Assembly: GCA_001898505.1 (NCBI GenBank)
Contig: MKTZ01000014.1
Span: forward strand, 62,001-126,000
Source: Sphingobacteriales bacterium 50-39
GTDB taxonomy: Bacteria; Bacteroidota; Bacteroidia; Chitinophagales; Chitinophagaceae
Reading direction: 5' to 3'
Length of the DNA: 64,000 nt
The notes under the pieces were generated by a model. The model worked only from the letters and a program-made list of their open reading frames with translations, was not told the DNA's origin and did not search any database. Shown piece after piece: positions 26,150-33,892 of this stretch. How positions within the stretch are numbered: the first letter of the stretch is position 1; each line of letters opens with the position of its first letter. The position numbers and the translations under genes were made by a program.

Positions 26150-26521
26150 CTATGAAAAAAACTGTTTTCTATATTGTTCGTATCCGGGCTGCAGCTCATC
26201 CGGATTCATACCTAATAAATAGAGGCTGCGGAAGACTTGAGGTAGCTCTTTTTCGATGAATACCTGTTTCCGGTAGTTCGCTGCCTGCCTGATAGCATTG
26301 GCAGATGTGAAGAAGCCGATGCCCCGCTGGTTGTATATGATCTCCTGCTGCTGTAGGAATTCGTAAGTACGCATGACCGTGTTAGGGTTGACCTCCAACT
26401 GAACAGCCAGCTCCCTCACCGAAGGGATGCGTTCCCCCTCTGTCCATTCCTTCAACAGGATCTTTTCGCAGACATAGTCCGCGATCTGGAGGTATATGCT
26501 TTGTGATTCTCTGAATTGCAT
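26150..26521 (-). CDS. GntR-family regulator, YtrA subfamily
   Basis: 123 residues: a winged helix (GERIPSVRELAVQLEVNPNTVMRTYEFL, then QEIIYNQRGIGFFTS) and a short helical C-terminal tail, the size of YtrA-type regulators that control ABC transporter operons in Firmicutes and other groups. It sits inside the operon it probably controls. A perfect 8-bp-arm dyad just before the first gene (28227-28254) is the likely operator. Confidence 0.92.
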   Translation of the reverse strand: MQFRESQSIYLQIADYVCEKILLKEWTEGERIPSVRELAVQLEVNPNTVMRTYEFLQQQEIIYNQRGIGFFTSANAIRQAANYRKQVFIEKELPQVFRSLYLLGMNPDELQPGYEQYRKQFFS

Positions 26522-26527
26522 GATGAC

Positions 26528-27373
26528 TTACACTTCTTTTTCTTTCAGACGGAAATACGTGATGATCCAGAATAGGGGAGGCAGGCTGTATTGCATTAGA
26601 AAGATCAGTATCCTTTCCATGGTGGACGGCAAGGTGACCAGGCTGGCGGATACCATATTGTCCCCGTTATGGATCCAGCGGGTGAGGTCGTAGGAGTGCC
26701 ATCCCTCGGGGAGATGCTGTTCAATCCCTTTGTTGGCATATAAAATAAATACCCCCCAGAAAAGCAGAAATGCTACCACCGTCTTGATAAAGCTCCAACG
26801 TTCGAAATAGACGGACCCCAACAGGAAGATGGACTGGATGGCGAAGTAGCCGAACAGGAAGAGATGATATTTTCGATCCACTATAGGCGCCCACTCGTTA
26901 TTCCAGAGATTGAGCACACCAACGCTGCCGATGGGTAAGAACGTATTGGGCCAGTGCTGGTGCTCATTGGCAATGATGCGGTTGGCCAGAGAGACCATGG
27001 GAATGTCCACTATGTAGAAGACAACGGTAAAGGCTATAAAGAAAAGCACCACGCCAAAGAGGACGCCGCACAATAGTTTTTCCAGGTGACTGGCGGGTAT
27101 GGATAAATATTGTATAGCACGCGACTTGCTGCCCAGCTCGGAAAAGATGGTGCTGGCATAAAAGCATCCTACCAAAAAGAGTCCGCAGTAAAAGGTGGCG
27201 TACTGGATAAATAGATTGATCGGCCCGAAATGATCGATCAGCAGCAGGAAGCTGTACCATCCTGCCTGCAGTCCTCCCACGGCCAGCAGGGCCAGCAAAT
27301 AGCGTTTACGATGTTCCGCCCAGTGACTGCCTACCAGCATCTGCCATCTGCGGAAGCTAAAGGTTTGGTTCAT
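26528..27373 (-). CDS. ABC transporter permease of unknown substrate
   Basis: 281 residues with about six membrane segments (for example YLLALLAVGGLQAGWYSFLLLI and FFIAFTVVFYIVDIPMV). Sequence features are weak apart from hydrophobicity; its position directly after an ABC ATPase gene (9 bases) and before the GntR gene (6 bases) identifies it as that ATPase's permease. Confidence 0.8.
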   Translation of the reverse strand: MNQTFSFRRWQMLVGSHWAEHRKRYLLALLAVGGLQAGWYSFLLLIDHFGPINLFIQYATFYCGLFLVGCFYASTIFSELGSKSRAIQYLSIPASHLEKLLCGVLFGVVLFFIAFTVVFYIVDIPMVSLANRIIANEHQHWPNTFLPIGSVGVLNLWNNEWAPIVDRKYHLFLFGYFAIQSIFLLGSVYFERWSFIKTVVAFLLFWGVFILYANKGIEQHLPEGWHSYDLTRWIHNGDNMVSASLVTLPSTMERILIFLMQYSLPPLFWIITYFRLKEKEV

Positions 27374-27382
27374 GTCTATGGT

Positions 27383-28216
27383 CTATGATTTAAAATGCTT
27401 ACTTATTTTTTCTCCTTCCAGAATGATGGCTTTGTAGAGCATCTCCAGGTCCGGCCTGCTGTCTTCTCCTTCTGTATTGGGTAGGACAAGCGCATTGCCT
27501 TTTAAGGAACTCTCGCTGTAAAAGGCCCTGGCAGTTTCTTCGGGATCGAAGGACAGCGTGAAGCTCAGCCGTTGTGCAATAGAATCTATACCCTGGTCGA
27601 AGAGTATCCTGCCTTCCTCGATGACGAGGATGCGATCGATGAGGTTTTCAAGGTCCTTGACCTGGTGGGTGCTGATGAGGATACATTTCTTCTCGTCCAC
27701 GGCGCCAGCCATGATCTTGCGGAACTGGCTTTTGCTAAGAATATCCAGGCCATTGGTAGGCTCGTCCATCAGCAGGAGAGGGGAATTGACGGCAAGAGCA
27801 AAGCTGATGAGCAGCTTTTTTTGCTGACCATAGCTCATTTCCTGCATGCCTCCCTGCATGGGGATATCGAATCCCGTGGTGTATTTATAGAACTGGTCTA
27901 TATTGAAAAGAGGATAGAATCGGGCGGTGTGCTCTATCCAGCGGGTGATGGGTATGGGGGGCAGGTAGAACTCTTCGGGCAAAAGAAATACCTGCTGAAG
28001 GAAGGCCGGCTGCCGCCGGCGGGGCTCGAAACCCAGAGCATCTATCCGGCCGGATTGAGGGAAAAGGAAGCCCGCGATATTTCGCAGCAGGGTAGATTTT
28101 CCCGTGCCATTCCGCCCCAGCAAGCCATAGATGTGACCAGGTTGTAGATTGAGTTCCAATCCTTTAAATACGGTTTTGCGTTTGTAGGAAAAGCTCAGGT
28201 CCTGGATGCTGACCAT
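27383..28216 (-). CDS. ABC transporter ATPase, first gene of the GntR-regulated operon
   Basis: 277 residues: Walker A GRNGTGKST (about 35-43), signature MSYGQQKKL (a variant of LSGGQ), Walker B LLLMDEPTNGLD and switch His in ILISTHQVKD, with an extra C-terminal domain. It is the leading gene of a run of six on the minus strand and starts 11 bases inside a perfect dyad, so its transcription is probably repressed by the YtrA-type regulator encoded two genes later. Confidence 0.92.
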   Translation of the reverse strand: MVSIQDLSFSYKRKTVFKGLELNLQPGHIYGLLGRNGTGKSTLLRNIAGFLFPQSGRIDALGFEPRRRQPAFLQQVFLLPEEFYLPPIPITRWIEHTARFYPLFNIDQFYKYTTGFDIPMQGGMQEMSYGQQKKLLISFALAVNSPLLLMDEPTNGLDILSKSQFRKIMAGAVDEKKCILISTHQVKDLENLIDRILVIEEGRILFDQGIDSIAQRLSFTLSFDPEETARAFYSESSLKGNALVLPNTEGEDSRPDLEMLYKAIILEGEKISKHFKS

Positions 28217-28226
28217 GAATGGTATT

Positions 28227-28254
28227 TTAGTGTACTAGTTAAGTAATACACTAA
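28227..28254. promoter_or_regulatory. Candidate YtrA-type operator
   Basis: TTAGTGTA (28227-28234) and TACACTAA (28247-28254) are perfect 8-bp inverted arms with a 12-base centre, immediately upstream of the first gene of the ABC operon. Wide GTGTA/TACAC dyads are typical of YtrA-subfamily GntR sites. Confidence 0.6.
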
Positions 28255-28290
28255 GCTCACTATAAATTTTCAAAGTTCCAAGAACTTTCC

Positions 28291-28318
28291 AAAAAAAATC
28301 CCCGGATATGCCGGGGAT
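28291..28318 (-). terminator. Rho-independent terminator facing left
   Basis: ATCCCCGG (28298-28305) and CCGGGGAT (28311-28318) form an 8-bp GC-rich stem, followed on the minus strand by about eight T residues (28298-28291). It is a strong terminator but no protein gene on the minus strand lies upstream of it, which points to an RNA gene or a fail-safe between divergent operons. Confidence 0.75.
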
Positions 28319-28427
28319 CCTGTGTTAGCATACCGGCCAGGGTATCTTACATCTACTTTTTCAATAACCCTGCCAGTGCCTGCGATCAGGCCTGCCCTTT
28401 ATAATCTGGCCTTTTTTTTCTACAAAT
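28291..28427. ncRNA. Possible small RNA locus, strand uncertain
   Basis: The gap between the divergent ABC operon and the DUF5009 gene (28217-28531, 315 bases) has no protein gene. It holds a leftward terminator at 28291-28318, a rightward hairpin plus T-run (AGGCC 28388-28392, GGCCT 28408-28412, then T's), and an internal pair CAGGGT/ACCCTG between them. On the minus strand CACATTTG (28440-28433) is one base from a -7 consensus and would start a transcript of about 135 bases. I do not recognise the RNA family. The region 28428-28531 shows nothing further. Confidence 0.3.
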
Positions 28428-28531
28428 GTGGGTATCTGTGCTACAGCGAGAGCTCTAGGTAAAAGGTATGTTAAAAAAGGCATGCCCATGCGCTCAAAAT
28501 CTGTATATTCAATTTTTATATCTTATTTGTT

Positions 28532-29653
28532 ATGGCTCAACCAACAACTATTGCAACCCCTCCTCAACGACTGTATTCTTTGGATGCTCTTCGTGGTCTG
28601 GATATGTTCTGGATCATCGGTGGAGAAGAAATCTTTCATACGCTGGCCAAACTCACGGGCAGCCCTTTTTGGGGAACCCTGTCGCAGCAGTTCGACCATC
28701 CTGATTGGAATGGGTTTCGCTTCTACGATCTTATCTTTCCGTTGTTCCTGTTTATTGCGGGCGTAGCGACGCCTTATTCGGTGGGCAGGGACCTGGAGAA
28801 AGGGGTGCAGCGTCAAAAGCTGTTGTGGCGGGTGATCCGCAGAGGTCTGACCCTGGTGATACTGGGGATCATTTACAACAATGGATTAAAGATACATCCG
28901 CTGTCGGAGGTGAGATTCCCCAGCGTGCTGGGACGCATCGGCCTGGCATATATGTTTGCGAATATCATTTACCTGTATACGCAGAAAAGAGGACAGATGA
29001 TCTGGTTCGGGGGATTGCTTATCGGATACTGGCTGTTGCTGCTGTTCAATTCGGCGCCTGGACATCCGATGGGTGATCTTAGCATGGAGGGGAACTTTGC
29101 CAGCTATCTGGATAGGAGTATTATACCCGGTCATCTTTACCGGGGCATTCACGACCCCGAAGGGCTGGTATCTACCATTCCTGCCATTGGCACCGGCTTG
29201 TTAGGGATACTGACCGGGCAGTTGTTACGGAACAGCCCGCTGACGCCGACGGCCAAGACAATGCGTATGGCCATTGCCGGGATCATTTCTTTAGGGGTAG
29301 CCCTTATATGGAATACCGTATTTCCCATCAACAAGAATCTTTGGACCAGCAGCTTTGTCCTGTTAGTGGGTGGTCTTAGCCTGTTGTTCCTTTCCTTGTT
29401 CTACTATATCATCGATGTGCTGGGACACAGAAAATGGGCCTTCTTCTTTTCGGTGATAGGTATGAATTCCATCCTTATATATATGTCCGGCAGATTTATC
29501 AACTGGAAGTATGCCACGGATGGATTTTTTATGTGGTTCAATCAACTGGTGGGCGAACCATGGAACGCCTTTACCTTTGTGCTCTGCTTCCTGGCCGTCA
29601 AATGGGCGTTGCTGTACTTTCTGTATAAGAAGAAAGTGTTTTTGAGGGTATAG
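28532..29653 (+). CDS. DUF5009-type membrane acyltransferase-like protein
   Basis: 373 residues with about ten membrane segments. The N-terminal LYSLDALRGLDMFWIIGGEEI and FYDLIFPLFLFIAGVATPYS blocks are characteristic of the DUF5009 group, related to heparan-alpha-glucosaminide N-acetyltransferase. It probably transfers an acyl group to a sugar on or across the inner membrane; the substrate is not evident. Its last 56 bases overlap the convergent HxlR regulator gene, an unusually long overlap. Confidence 0.88.
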   Translation: MAQPTTIATPPQRLYSLDALRGLDMFWIIGGEEIFHTLAKLTGSPFWGTLSQQFDHPDWNGFRFYDLIFPLFLFIAGVATPYSVGRDLEKGVQRQKLLWRVIRRGLTLVILGIIYNNGLKIHPLSEVRFPSVLGRIGLAYMFANIIYLYTQKRGQMIWFGGLLIGYWLLLLFNSAPGHPMGDLSMEGNFASYLDRSIIPGHLYRGIHDPEGLVSTIPAIGTGLLGILTGQLLRNSPLTPTAKTMRMAIAGIISLGVALIWNTVFPINKNLWTSSFVLLVGGLSLLFLSLFYYIIDVLGHRKWAFFFSVIGMNSILIYMSGRFINWKYATDGFFMWFNQLVGEPWNAFTFVLCFLAVKWALLYFLYKKKVFLRV

Positions 29654-29999
29654 GGATGATGGTCTCGCTGAAATGGCACATCAGGTCCAGCAGTTCCGAG
29701 AGTTCGGTCCCTTTGTCGGTGAGGGCGTACTCGACTTTGGGTGGTATTTCGTCGTAGTCGGTCCTTGTGATCAATCCGTATTTTTCGAGGAGCTTCAGTC
29801 TATCGGACAGGATGGTGTCGCTGATATATTTCAGGTCGTCCTTTATCAGCTTGAAGCGATTGTTGCCCTCCTCGATACAAAACAATACGTCAGTGAACCA
29901 TCTTTTACTTACGAGGTCGAGCAGCTCGTTGAGGGAGCATTTTTCCTCAAGATAGGTCTGGTTGCGATAGTTGGTGGAGGTTATTTTTCTCTCTGACAT
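29598..29999 (-). CDS. HxlR-family winged-helix regulator
   Basis: About 133 residues. HxlR features: a Cys near the N-terminus (EEKCSLNELLDLVSKRWFTDVLFCI), then NRFKLIKDDLKYISDTILSDRLKLLEKYGLI and VEYALTDKGTEL. These dimeric regulators often respond to reactive electrophiles or redox signals through cysteines, and two Cys are present here. ATG at 29999 (MSERKITSTNY) is preferred to 30005. It is divergent from the retropepsin-like gene; its C-terminus overlaps the DUF5009 gene by 56 bases. Confidence 0.9.
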   Translation of the reverse strand: MSERKITSTNYRNQTYLEEKCSLNELLDLVSKRWFTDVLFCIEEGNNRFKLIKDDLKYISDTILSDRLKLLEKYGLITRTDYDEIPPKVEYALTDKGTELSELLDLMCHFSETIIPIPSKTLSSYTESTATPI

Positions 30000-30032
30000 A
30001 ATCACGTTGTTTGAACTTTAACAGTTTCGGTC

Positions 30033-30080
30033 CCCTGGTGGTTCGGTCTCCGCTAAAAAACGATTAATTTAACACCAGGG
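30033..30080. promoter_or_regulatory. Widely spaced inverted repeat between hxlR-like and protease genes
   Basis: CCCTGGTG (30033-30040) and CACCAGGG (30073-30080) are perfect 8-bp arms separated by 32 bases. A further CCCTGG occurs before the protease start. They could be paired half-sites for the HxlR regulator in this divergent promoter region. Confidence 0.3.
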
Positions 30081-30131
30081 TTGCCCGTAATTTAGCCTGT
30101 TCTTATCAAATTTTAACCCTGGAATCACATT

Positions 30132-31415
30132 ATGAAAAAATTATATCCGGCGTTTTTGTTAGGTTTTTGCCTTTCCTGTCATAATCCTTCCAATCCGATG
30201 CTGGAAAAGGAGTTTCAGTCTCTCCTGGATCAAAAAGAATATTTCAGGTTGAGGGATAAAATGGAGCAAAACAGGAAAATAAACATCGATCATGTTAAGG
30301 AACGTTATTTCTCTGCCTGCCTTGACAACGTCTTTAATCTGAACGCCGCGTCGGAACGTACGATAAATATACTGCTGGGTGGGAACAAAAATGATATGCC
30401 GGATTCTATGGTAGCCCGTTTGCTATTGCTGGCGGAGGATAATTATTTCAAGACCTATCAATATAAGCTGGCTGCCGAGGCTGATAACAGGATCATCGGG
30501 GACTACCGGCATGCTATGGACAGTGCTACCTATGCGGATGTAAAGAATACGGCCATTATTACGAATGCCCTGTCCAAAGTGGCTCCCCAGGAAGCGCTGA
30601 TCCCGGGCGATCAGACCATACCCTGGACAAAAAATAAAGTAGGTTTGATGGAGATACCTGTGCTGAGTGGAGATAGCACCTTTCTCGCCATATTCGACAC
30701 GCGGGCGAATATATCCAGCATTTCGGCAACCTATGCGAAGAAGCTGGGCATCCGGATGCTGAATGTCTCCTATGATGAGAACTCCGGCATTACAGGGCAG
30801 CGTTTCAAATGCAGCCTGGGGGTGGCCGACAGTCTTCGTATCAACCATATCCTGATGAAGAATGTCGTGTTCCAGGTGATGCCGGACGAGGTGCTGTATA
30901 TTGCTCCTATCGACCTGTCCCTGCCCATTATCATCGGCTATCCCGTGATAGCCCAGTGGCGGGAGATACATATCCATCGAAATGGAACAATAACCATACC
31001 TGCCGAGCCCCATCATTCCAATCTGCATAATATGGCGCTGGACGGGCTCGACCCTGTGGTAAACGCTATTGTGGGTGGGGACACGCTGGGTTTCAAATTC
31101 GACACCGGAGCTACCACCTCGGACATATTCGACAATTATTTCCGCCGGCATAAGGAGGATATCATGCGGCGGGGGAAGGCCTCTACCATCAAGCTGGGCG
31201 GCGCCGGGGGAGTTGTCGAGAAAGAGGTGTATACGCTGGAGAATTTTGCCATTAGGGTCGGGAGCGAGACGGCCACGTTGAAGCAGGTGTCCGTACACAA
31301 GGACCCTATTCCCAATCTGAATGAGAAGTTCTATGGCAACCTCGGTCAGGATATTATGACACAGTTCGAGGAGACGATCCTGAATTTCCAGGACATGTAT
31401 GTGGACTTCAAATAA
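30132..31415 (+). CDS. Lipoprotein with two retropepsin-like aspartic protease repeats, one degenerate
   Basis: 427 residues with a lipobox (LGFCLSCHNPS). After a helical N-terminal region there are two aspartic-protease-like repeats. The first carries LAIFDTRANISSI (about residue 190), where the catalytic DTG is DTR; the second carries FKFDTGATTSDI (about 325), intact. Later blocks (IIIGYPVI, and YGNLGQDIMTQFEETILNF) fit the retropepsin fold. Because two aspartates from two lobes are needed and the first Asp is kept, activity is possible but the Gly to Arg change in the flap-supporting turn makes it doubtful. Divergent from the HxlR gene. Confidence 0.8.
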   Translation: MKKLYPAFLLGFCLSCHNPSNPMLEKEFQSLLDQKEYFRLRDKMEQNRKINIDHVKERYFSACLDNVFNLNAASERTINILLGGNKNDMPDSMVARLLLLAEDNYFKTYQYKLAAEADNRIIGDYRHAMDSATYADVKNTAIITNALSKVAPQEALIPGDQTIPWTKNKVGLMEIPVLSGDSTFLAIFDTRANISSISATYAKKLGIRMLNVSYDENSGITGQRFKCSLGVADSLRINHILMKNVVFQVMPDEVLYIAPIDLSLPIIIGYPVIAQWREIHIHRNGTITIPAEPHHSNLHNMALDGLDPVVNAIVGGDTLGFKFDTGATTSDIFDNYFRRHKEDIMRRGKASTIKLGGAGGVVEKEVYTLENFAIRVGSETATLKQVSVHKDPIPNLNEKFYGNLGQDIMTQFEETILNFQDMYVDFK

Positions 31416-31420
31416 GCGAC

Positions 31421-32362
31421 TTAGAATTCCAGGCGGCTTCCCTGACGGGGAAAGATCAACTTCACGTGGGGCGGATTATTCGCTTCTAATTCCTTTTTTA
31501 TAACAGCTTCCTGGTTACCCGAGGGTTTGCGGTGAGTGATGACGATGGGAAAATTATATAACGCTTTTGTCCCCGCCACACTGGCCAGCTTGTTCAATTC
31601 TCCCATCAACAGGCGCGGGGTAAGATGTCCAAATAGCGTTTTTTCTGGTTGTGAATTCGGGAAAGAGGTCTCTATGAAGATGGCCTTTAATTTGCCTGTT
31701 TTGATCAGCGGGCCTGCTGTCTGCCACAATGCGGCCAGCCTGCCCGCATGTTCTATCGTGTCGGCGCCTGTGTCCCCTAGATACAGTAAATATGCCTCTC
31801 CGTTGCGGATCAAAAAAGCGGTGCTTTGATAGGGTTCGCCGTGGCTGAGCGGGAAGGCGGTGACTGTCATGGTAGTGCCTGTCAGTGGAATTTCCTTACC
31901 GGCCTCAAGGGCGGCATAGTGATATTTTTTTAGCACAGGCGCCTCGCCTTTGTCCCCGAAATTGGCCCAGCCCGCCCAGGTGAAATATTTTTCTTCCAGC
32001 ACTTTTAAGGTATTGGGCATTCCATAGATGGTCTTGGCGGTATCGTCCGGGGAATTGATGATCAGTCCTGCCAGATGGTCCAGGTGAGGGTGGGAGATGA
32101 GATATCCTTTTATATGCTGTCTCAGGACCATACTGACAGGAAGATGGAATATGCCTGCGTCTACCGCCCGTTGGATACCCATATAGACCGTGCCTGCATC
32201 CAGGCATACATAATCGTTGCTTCCTGCCGGAGCCACCATATAGGAGGAGAGATTGCTTTCGTCGAGACCGCCTTTTACACCAAGAGGGACGACGGTGAAG
32301 GCGGATTGGGAGTACAGATAGGAGGGAATAAGCGCCAATAACAGGCATAATAGTTTATTCAT
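31421..32362 (-). CDS. Metallo-beta-lactamase-fold cyclic-nucleotide phosphodiesterase (class II)
   Basis: 313 residues with a signal peptide (LLCLLLALIPSYLYSQ). The zinc motif GYLISHPHLDHLAGL (HxHxDH) and the downstream LSHGEPYQSTAFLI and LLYLGDTGADTIE, FGHLTPRLLMGEL and FPIVITHRKPSG match class II 3',5'-cyclic-nucleotide phosphodiesterases (yeast PDE1, Vibrio CpdP). It should hydrolyse cAMP or a related cyclic nucleotide outside the cytoplasm. Its stop is 5 bases from the convergent retropepsin-like gene. Confidence 0.88.
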   Translation of the reverse strand: MNKLLCLLLALIPSYLYSQSAFTVVPLGVKGGLDESNLSSYMVAPAGSNDYVCLDAGTVYMGIQRAVDAGIFHLPVSMVLRQHIKGYLISHPHLDHLAGLIINSPDDTAKTIYGMPNTLKVLEEKYFTWAGWANFGDKGEAPVLKKYHYAALEAGKEIPLTGTTMTVTAFPLSHGEPYQSTAFLIRNGEAYLLYLGDTGADTIEHAGRLAALWQTAGPLIKTGKLKAIFIETSFPNSQPEKTLFGHLTPRLLMGELNKLASVAGTKALYNFPIVITHRKPSGNQEAVIKKELEANNPPHVKLIFPRQGSRLEF

Positions 32363-32384
32363 GCCATAAAGCTACCTTTATCCC

Positions 32385-32870
32385 ATGGAAAAAACACATC
32401 ATTACGCTACCATCCTCAACTGGACGGGCAATAAGGGGGAGGGAACTGCCAATTACAGGGCCTTTAGCAGGGACCATATTCTTTCCGTTGCCGGCAAACC
32501 CGACCTGCCCGGGTCTTCCGACCCTTCCTTCCGGGGTGATCCTGCCCGGTACAATCCGGAAGAGCTGCTCGTGGCGTCGTTGTCATCCTGTCATATGCTT
32601 TGGTATCTGCATCTGTGCTCCGTCAATGATATTGTTGTCGTCGATTACCAGGACCGGGCGGAAGGGATCATGATGGAGAAAGAGGATGGCAGCGGATATT
32701 TTAAAGAGGTGACGTTGCGCCCCATGATCACCATTACGAACCCTGCGCGGATCGAGCGTGCGCGGGAGTTGCATCATGATGCGCACAAGTTTTGCTTTAT
32801 AGCGGGTTCCGTAAATTTTCCCGTGAAGCACGAGCCGGAGTTCAAGGTGGAGGCCTCGCCGGTGAGGTAG
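32385..32870 (+). CDS. OsmC-fold family protein
   Basis: 161 residues. It has the OsmC fold pattern (RYNPEELLVASLSSCHMLWYL) with the first reactive Cys in SSCHM, but the second usual Cys is in a different context (AHKFCFIAGSVNFPV). It is probably a thiol-dependent reductase of organic peroxides or a related activity. The start codon is 22 bases from the divergent phosphodiesterase gene and its stop 3 bases from the convergent quinone oxidoreductase gene. Confidence 0.9.
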   Translation: MEKTHHYATILNWTGNKGEGTANYRAFSRDHILSVAGKPDLPGSSDPSFRGDPARYNPEELLVASLSSCHMLWYLHLCSVNDIVVVDYQDRAEGIMMEKEDGSGYFKEVTLRPMITITNPARIERARELHHDAHKFCFIAGSVNFPVKHEPEFKVEASPVR

Positions 32871-32873
32871 GCC

Positions 32874-33842
32874 TTAGTTGACCTTCAAAAGGATCTTGCC
32901 TACGTGCTCGTTGCTTTCCATCAGCGCTTGCGCGGCAGCGGCATCTTTTAGCGGGAACACTTTATAGATAAAGGGCCTTATGAGACCTTTTGCCACCAGG
33001 GGCCAGACATGTTTTTCCACTTCCGCCGCCAGGGCCGACTTGAAAGCGGTGTCCCTGGGTTTGAGCATGCTGCCTGTCAACGTAAGACGTTTGCGCATGA
33101 TCTCGCCGATGTCGATCATCCCACTCTTGCCACGCATGGCATTGATGAATATCATTCTGCCATTTTCCTTCAGCAGTCGTATGTTCTTGACGGTGAAGTC
33201 CCCGCCCGTCATATCCAGTATCACGTCCATGCCTGTATTCTTCAATTCCGCCTCGAAGTCGGCTAGCTTGTAGTTGATACAACGGGTGGCGCCAAGGGTC
33301 TCGCACCAGCGGCATTTATCGTTGGTGCCGGCCGTCGCATATACAGGGGAGCCCAGGGCTGTGGCCATCTGAATGGCGGTAACGCCGATGCCGCTACTGC
33401 CTCCATGTACGAGCAGGCTCTCACCCGGCTGTAATCTCCCCGTCTGAAATACATTCAGCCAGACGGTGAAGACCGTCTCTGGCAGGGCGGCGGCTTCTTC
33501 CATGGTGATCCCATTGGGAACAGGAAGACACTGGCCTTCGGGGGCGGTGACATATTCCGCGTATCCTCCGCCTGTCACCAGGGCGCAGACGGCGTCTCCT
33601 TTTTTCCAGCGGGTGACATGGGGGCCGCAGGCTTCGATGTATCCGGAAACTTCCAGGCCGGGTATGGCCAGCTTGTCCTTACTGCCGTAAGCGGATGAGG
33701 TGCGGGAATAAATATCGCTACGATTGAGCCCTGCCGCTGTAACCCTTATCAATACTTCATTTGGCGCGGGCACCGGGGCAGGCAATTGTTGTATCTCGAG
33801 AACTTCGGGTCCACCTGTACGTGTGATCAAAATGGCTTTCAT
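32874..33842 (-). CDS. NAD(P)H-quinone oxidoreductase (zinc-lacking MDR, PIG3-like)
   Basis: About 322 residues of the medium-chain dehydrogenase/reductase family without zinc ligands: MKAILITRTGGPEVLEIQQLP at the start, RVTAAGLNRSDIYSR, the Rossmann block LLVHGGSSGIGVTAIQMATALGSPVYATAGTNDKC, and VILDMTGGDFTVKNI. It should reduce quinones with NADPH. ATG at 33842 is family-like; the frame opens further at 33890. Confidence 0.92.
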   Translation of the reverse strand: MKAILITRTGGPEVLEIQQLPAPVPAPNEVLIRVTAAGLNRSDIYSRTSSAYGSKDKLAIPGLEVSGYIEACGPHVTRWKKGDAVCALVTGGGYAEYVTAPEGQCLPVPNGITMEEAAALPETVFTVWLNVFQTGRLQPGESLLVHGGSSGIGVTAIQMATALGSPVYATAGTNDKCRWCETLGATRCINYKLADFEAELKNTGMDVILDMTGGDFTVKNIRLLKENGRMIFINAMRGKSGMIDIGEIMRKRLTLTGSMLKPRDTAFKSALAAEVEKHVWPLVAKGLIRPFIYKVFPLKDAAAAQALMESNEHVGKILLKVN

Positions 33843-33892
33843 CGGCACAAAGGTAGGTAATGTTACTGACCGTGGAGCGTGTCTATACATCT

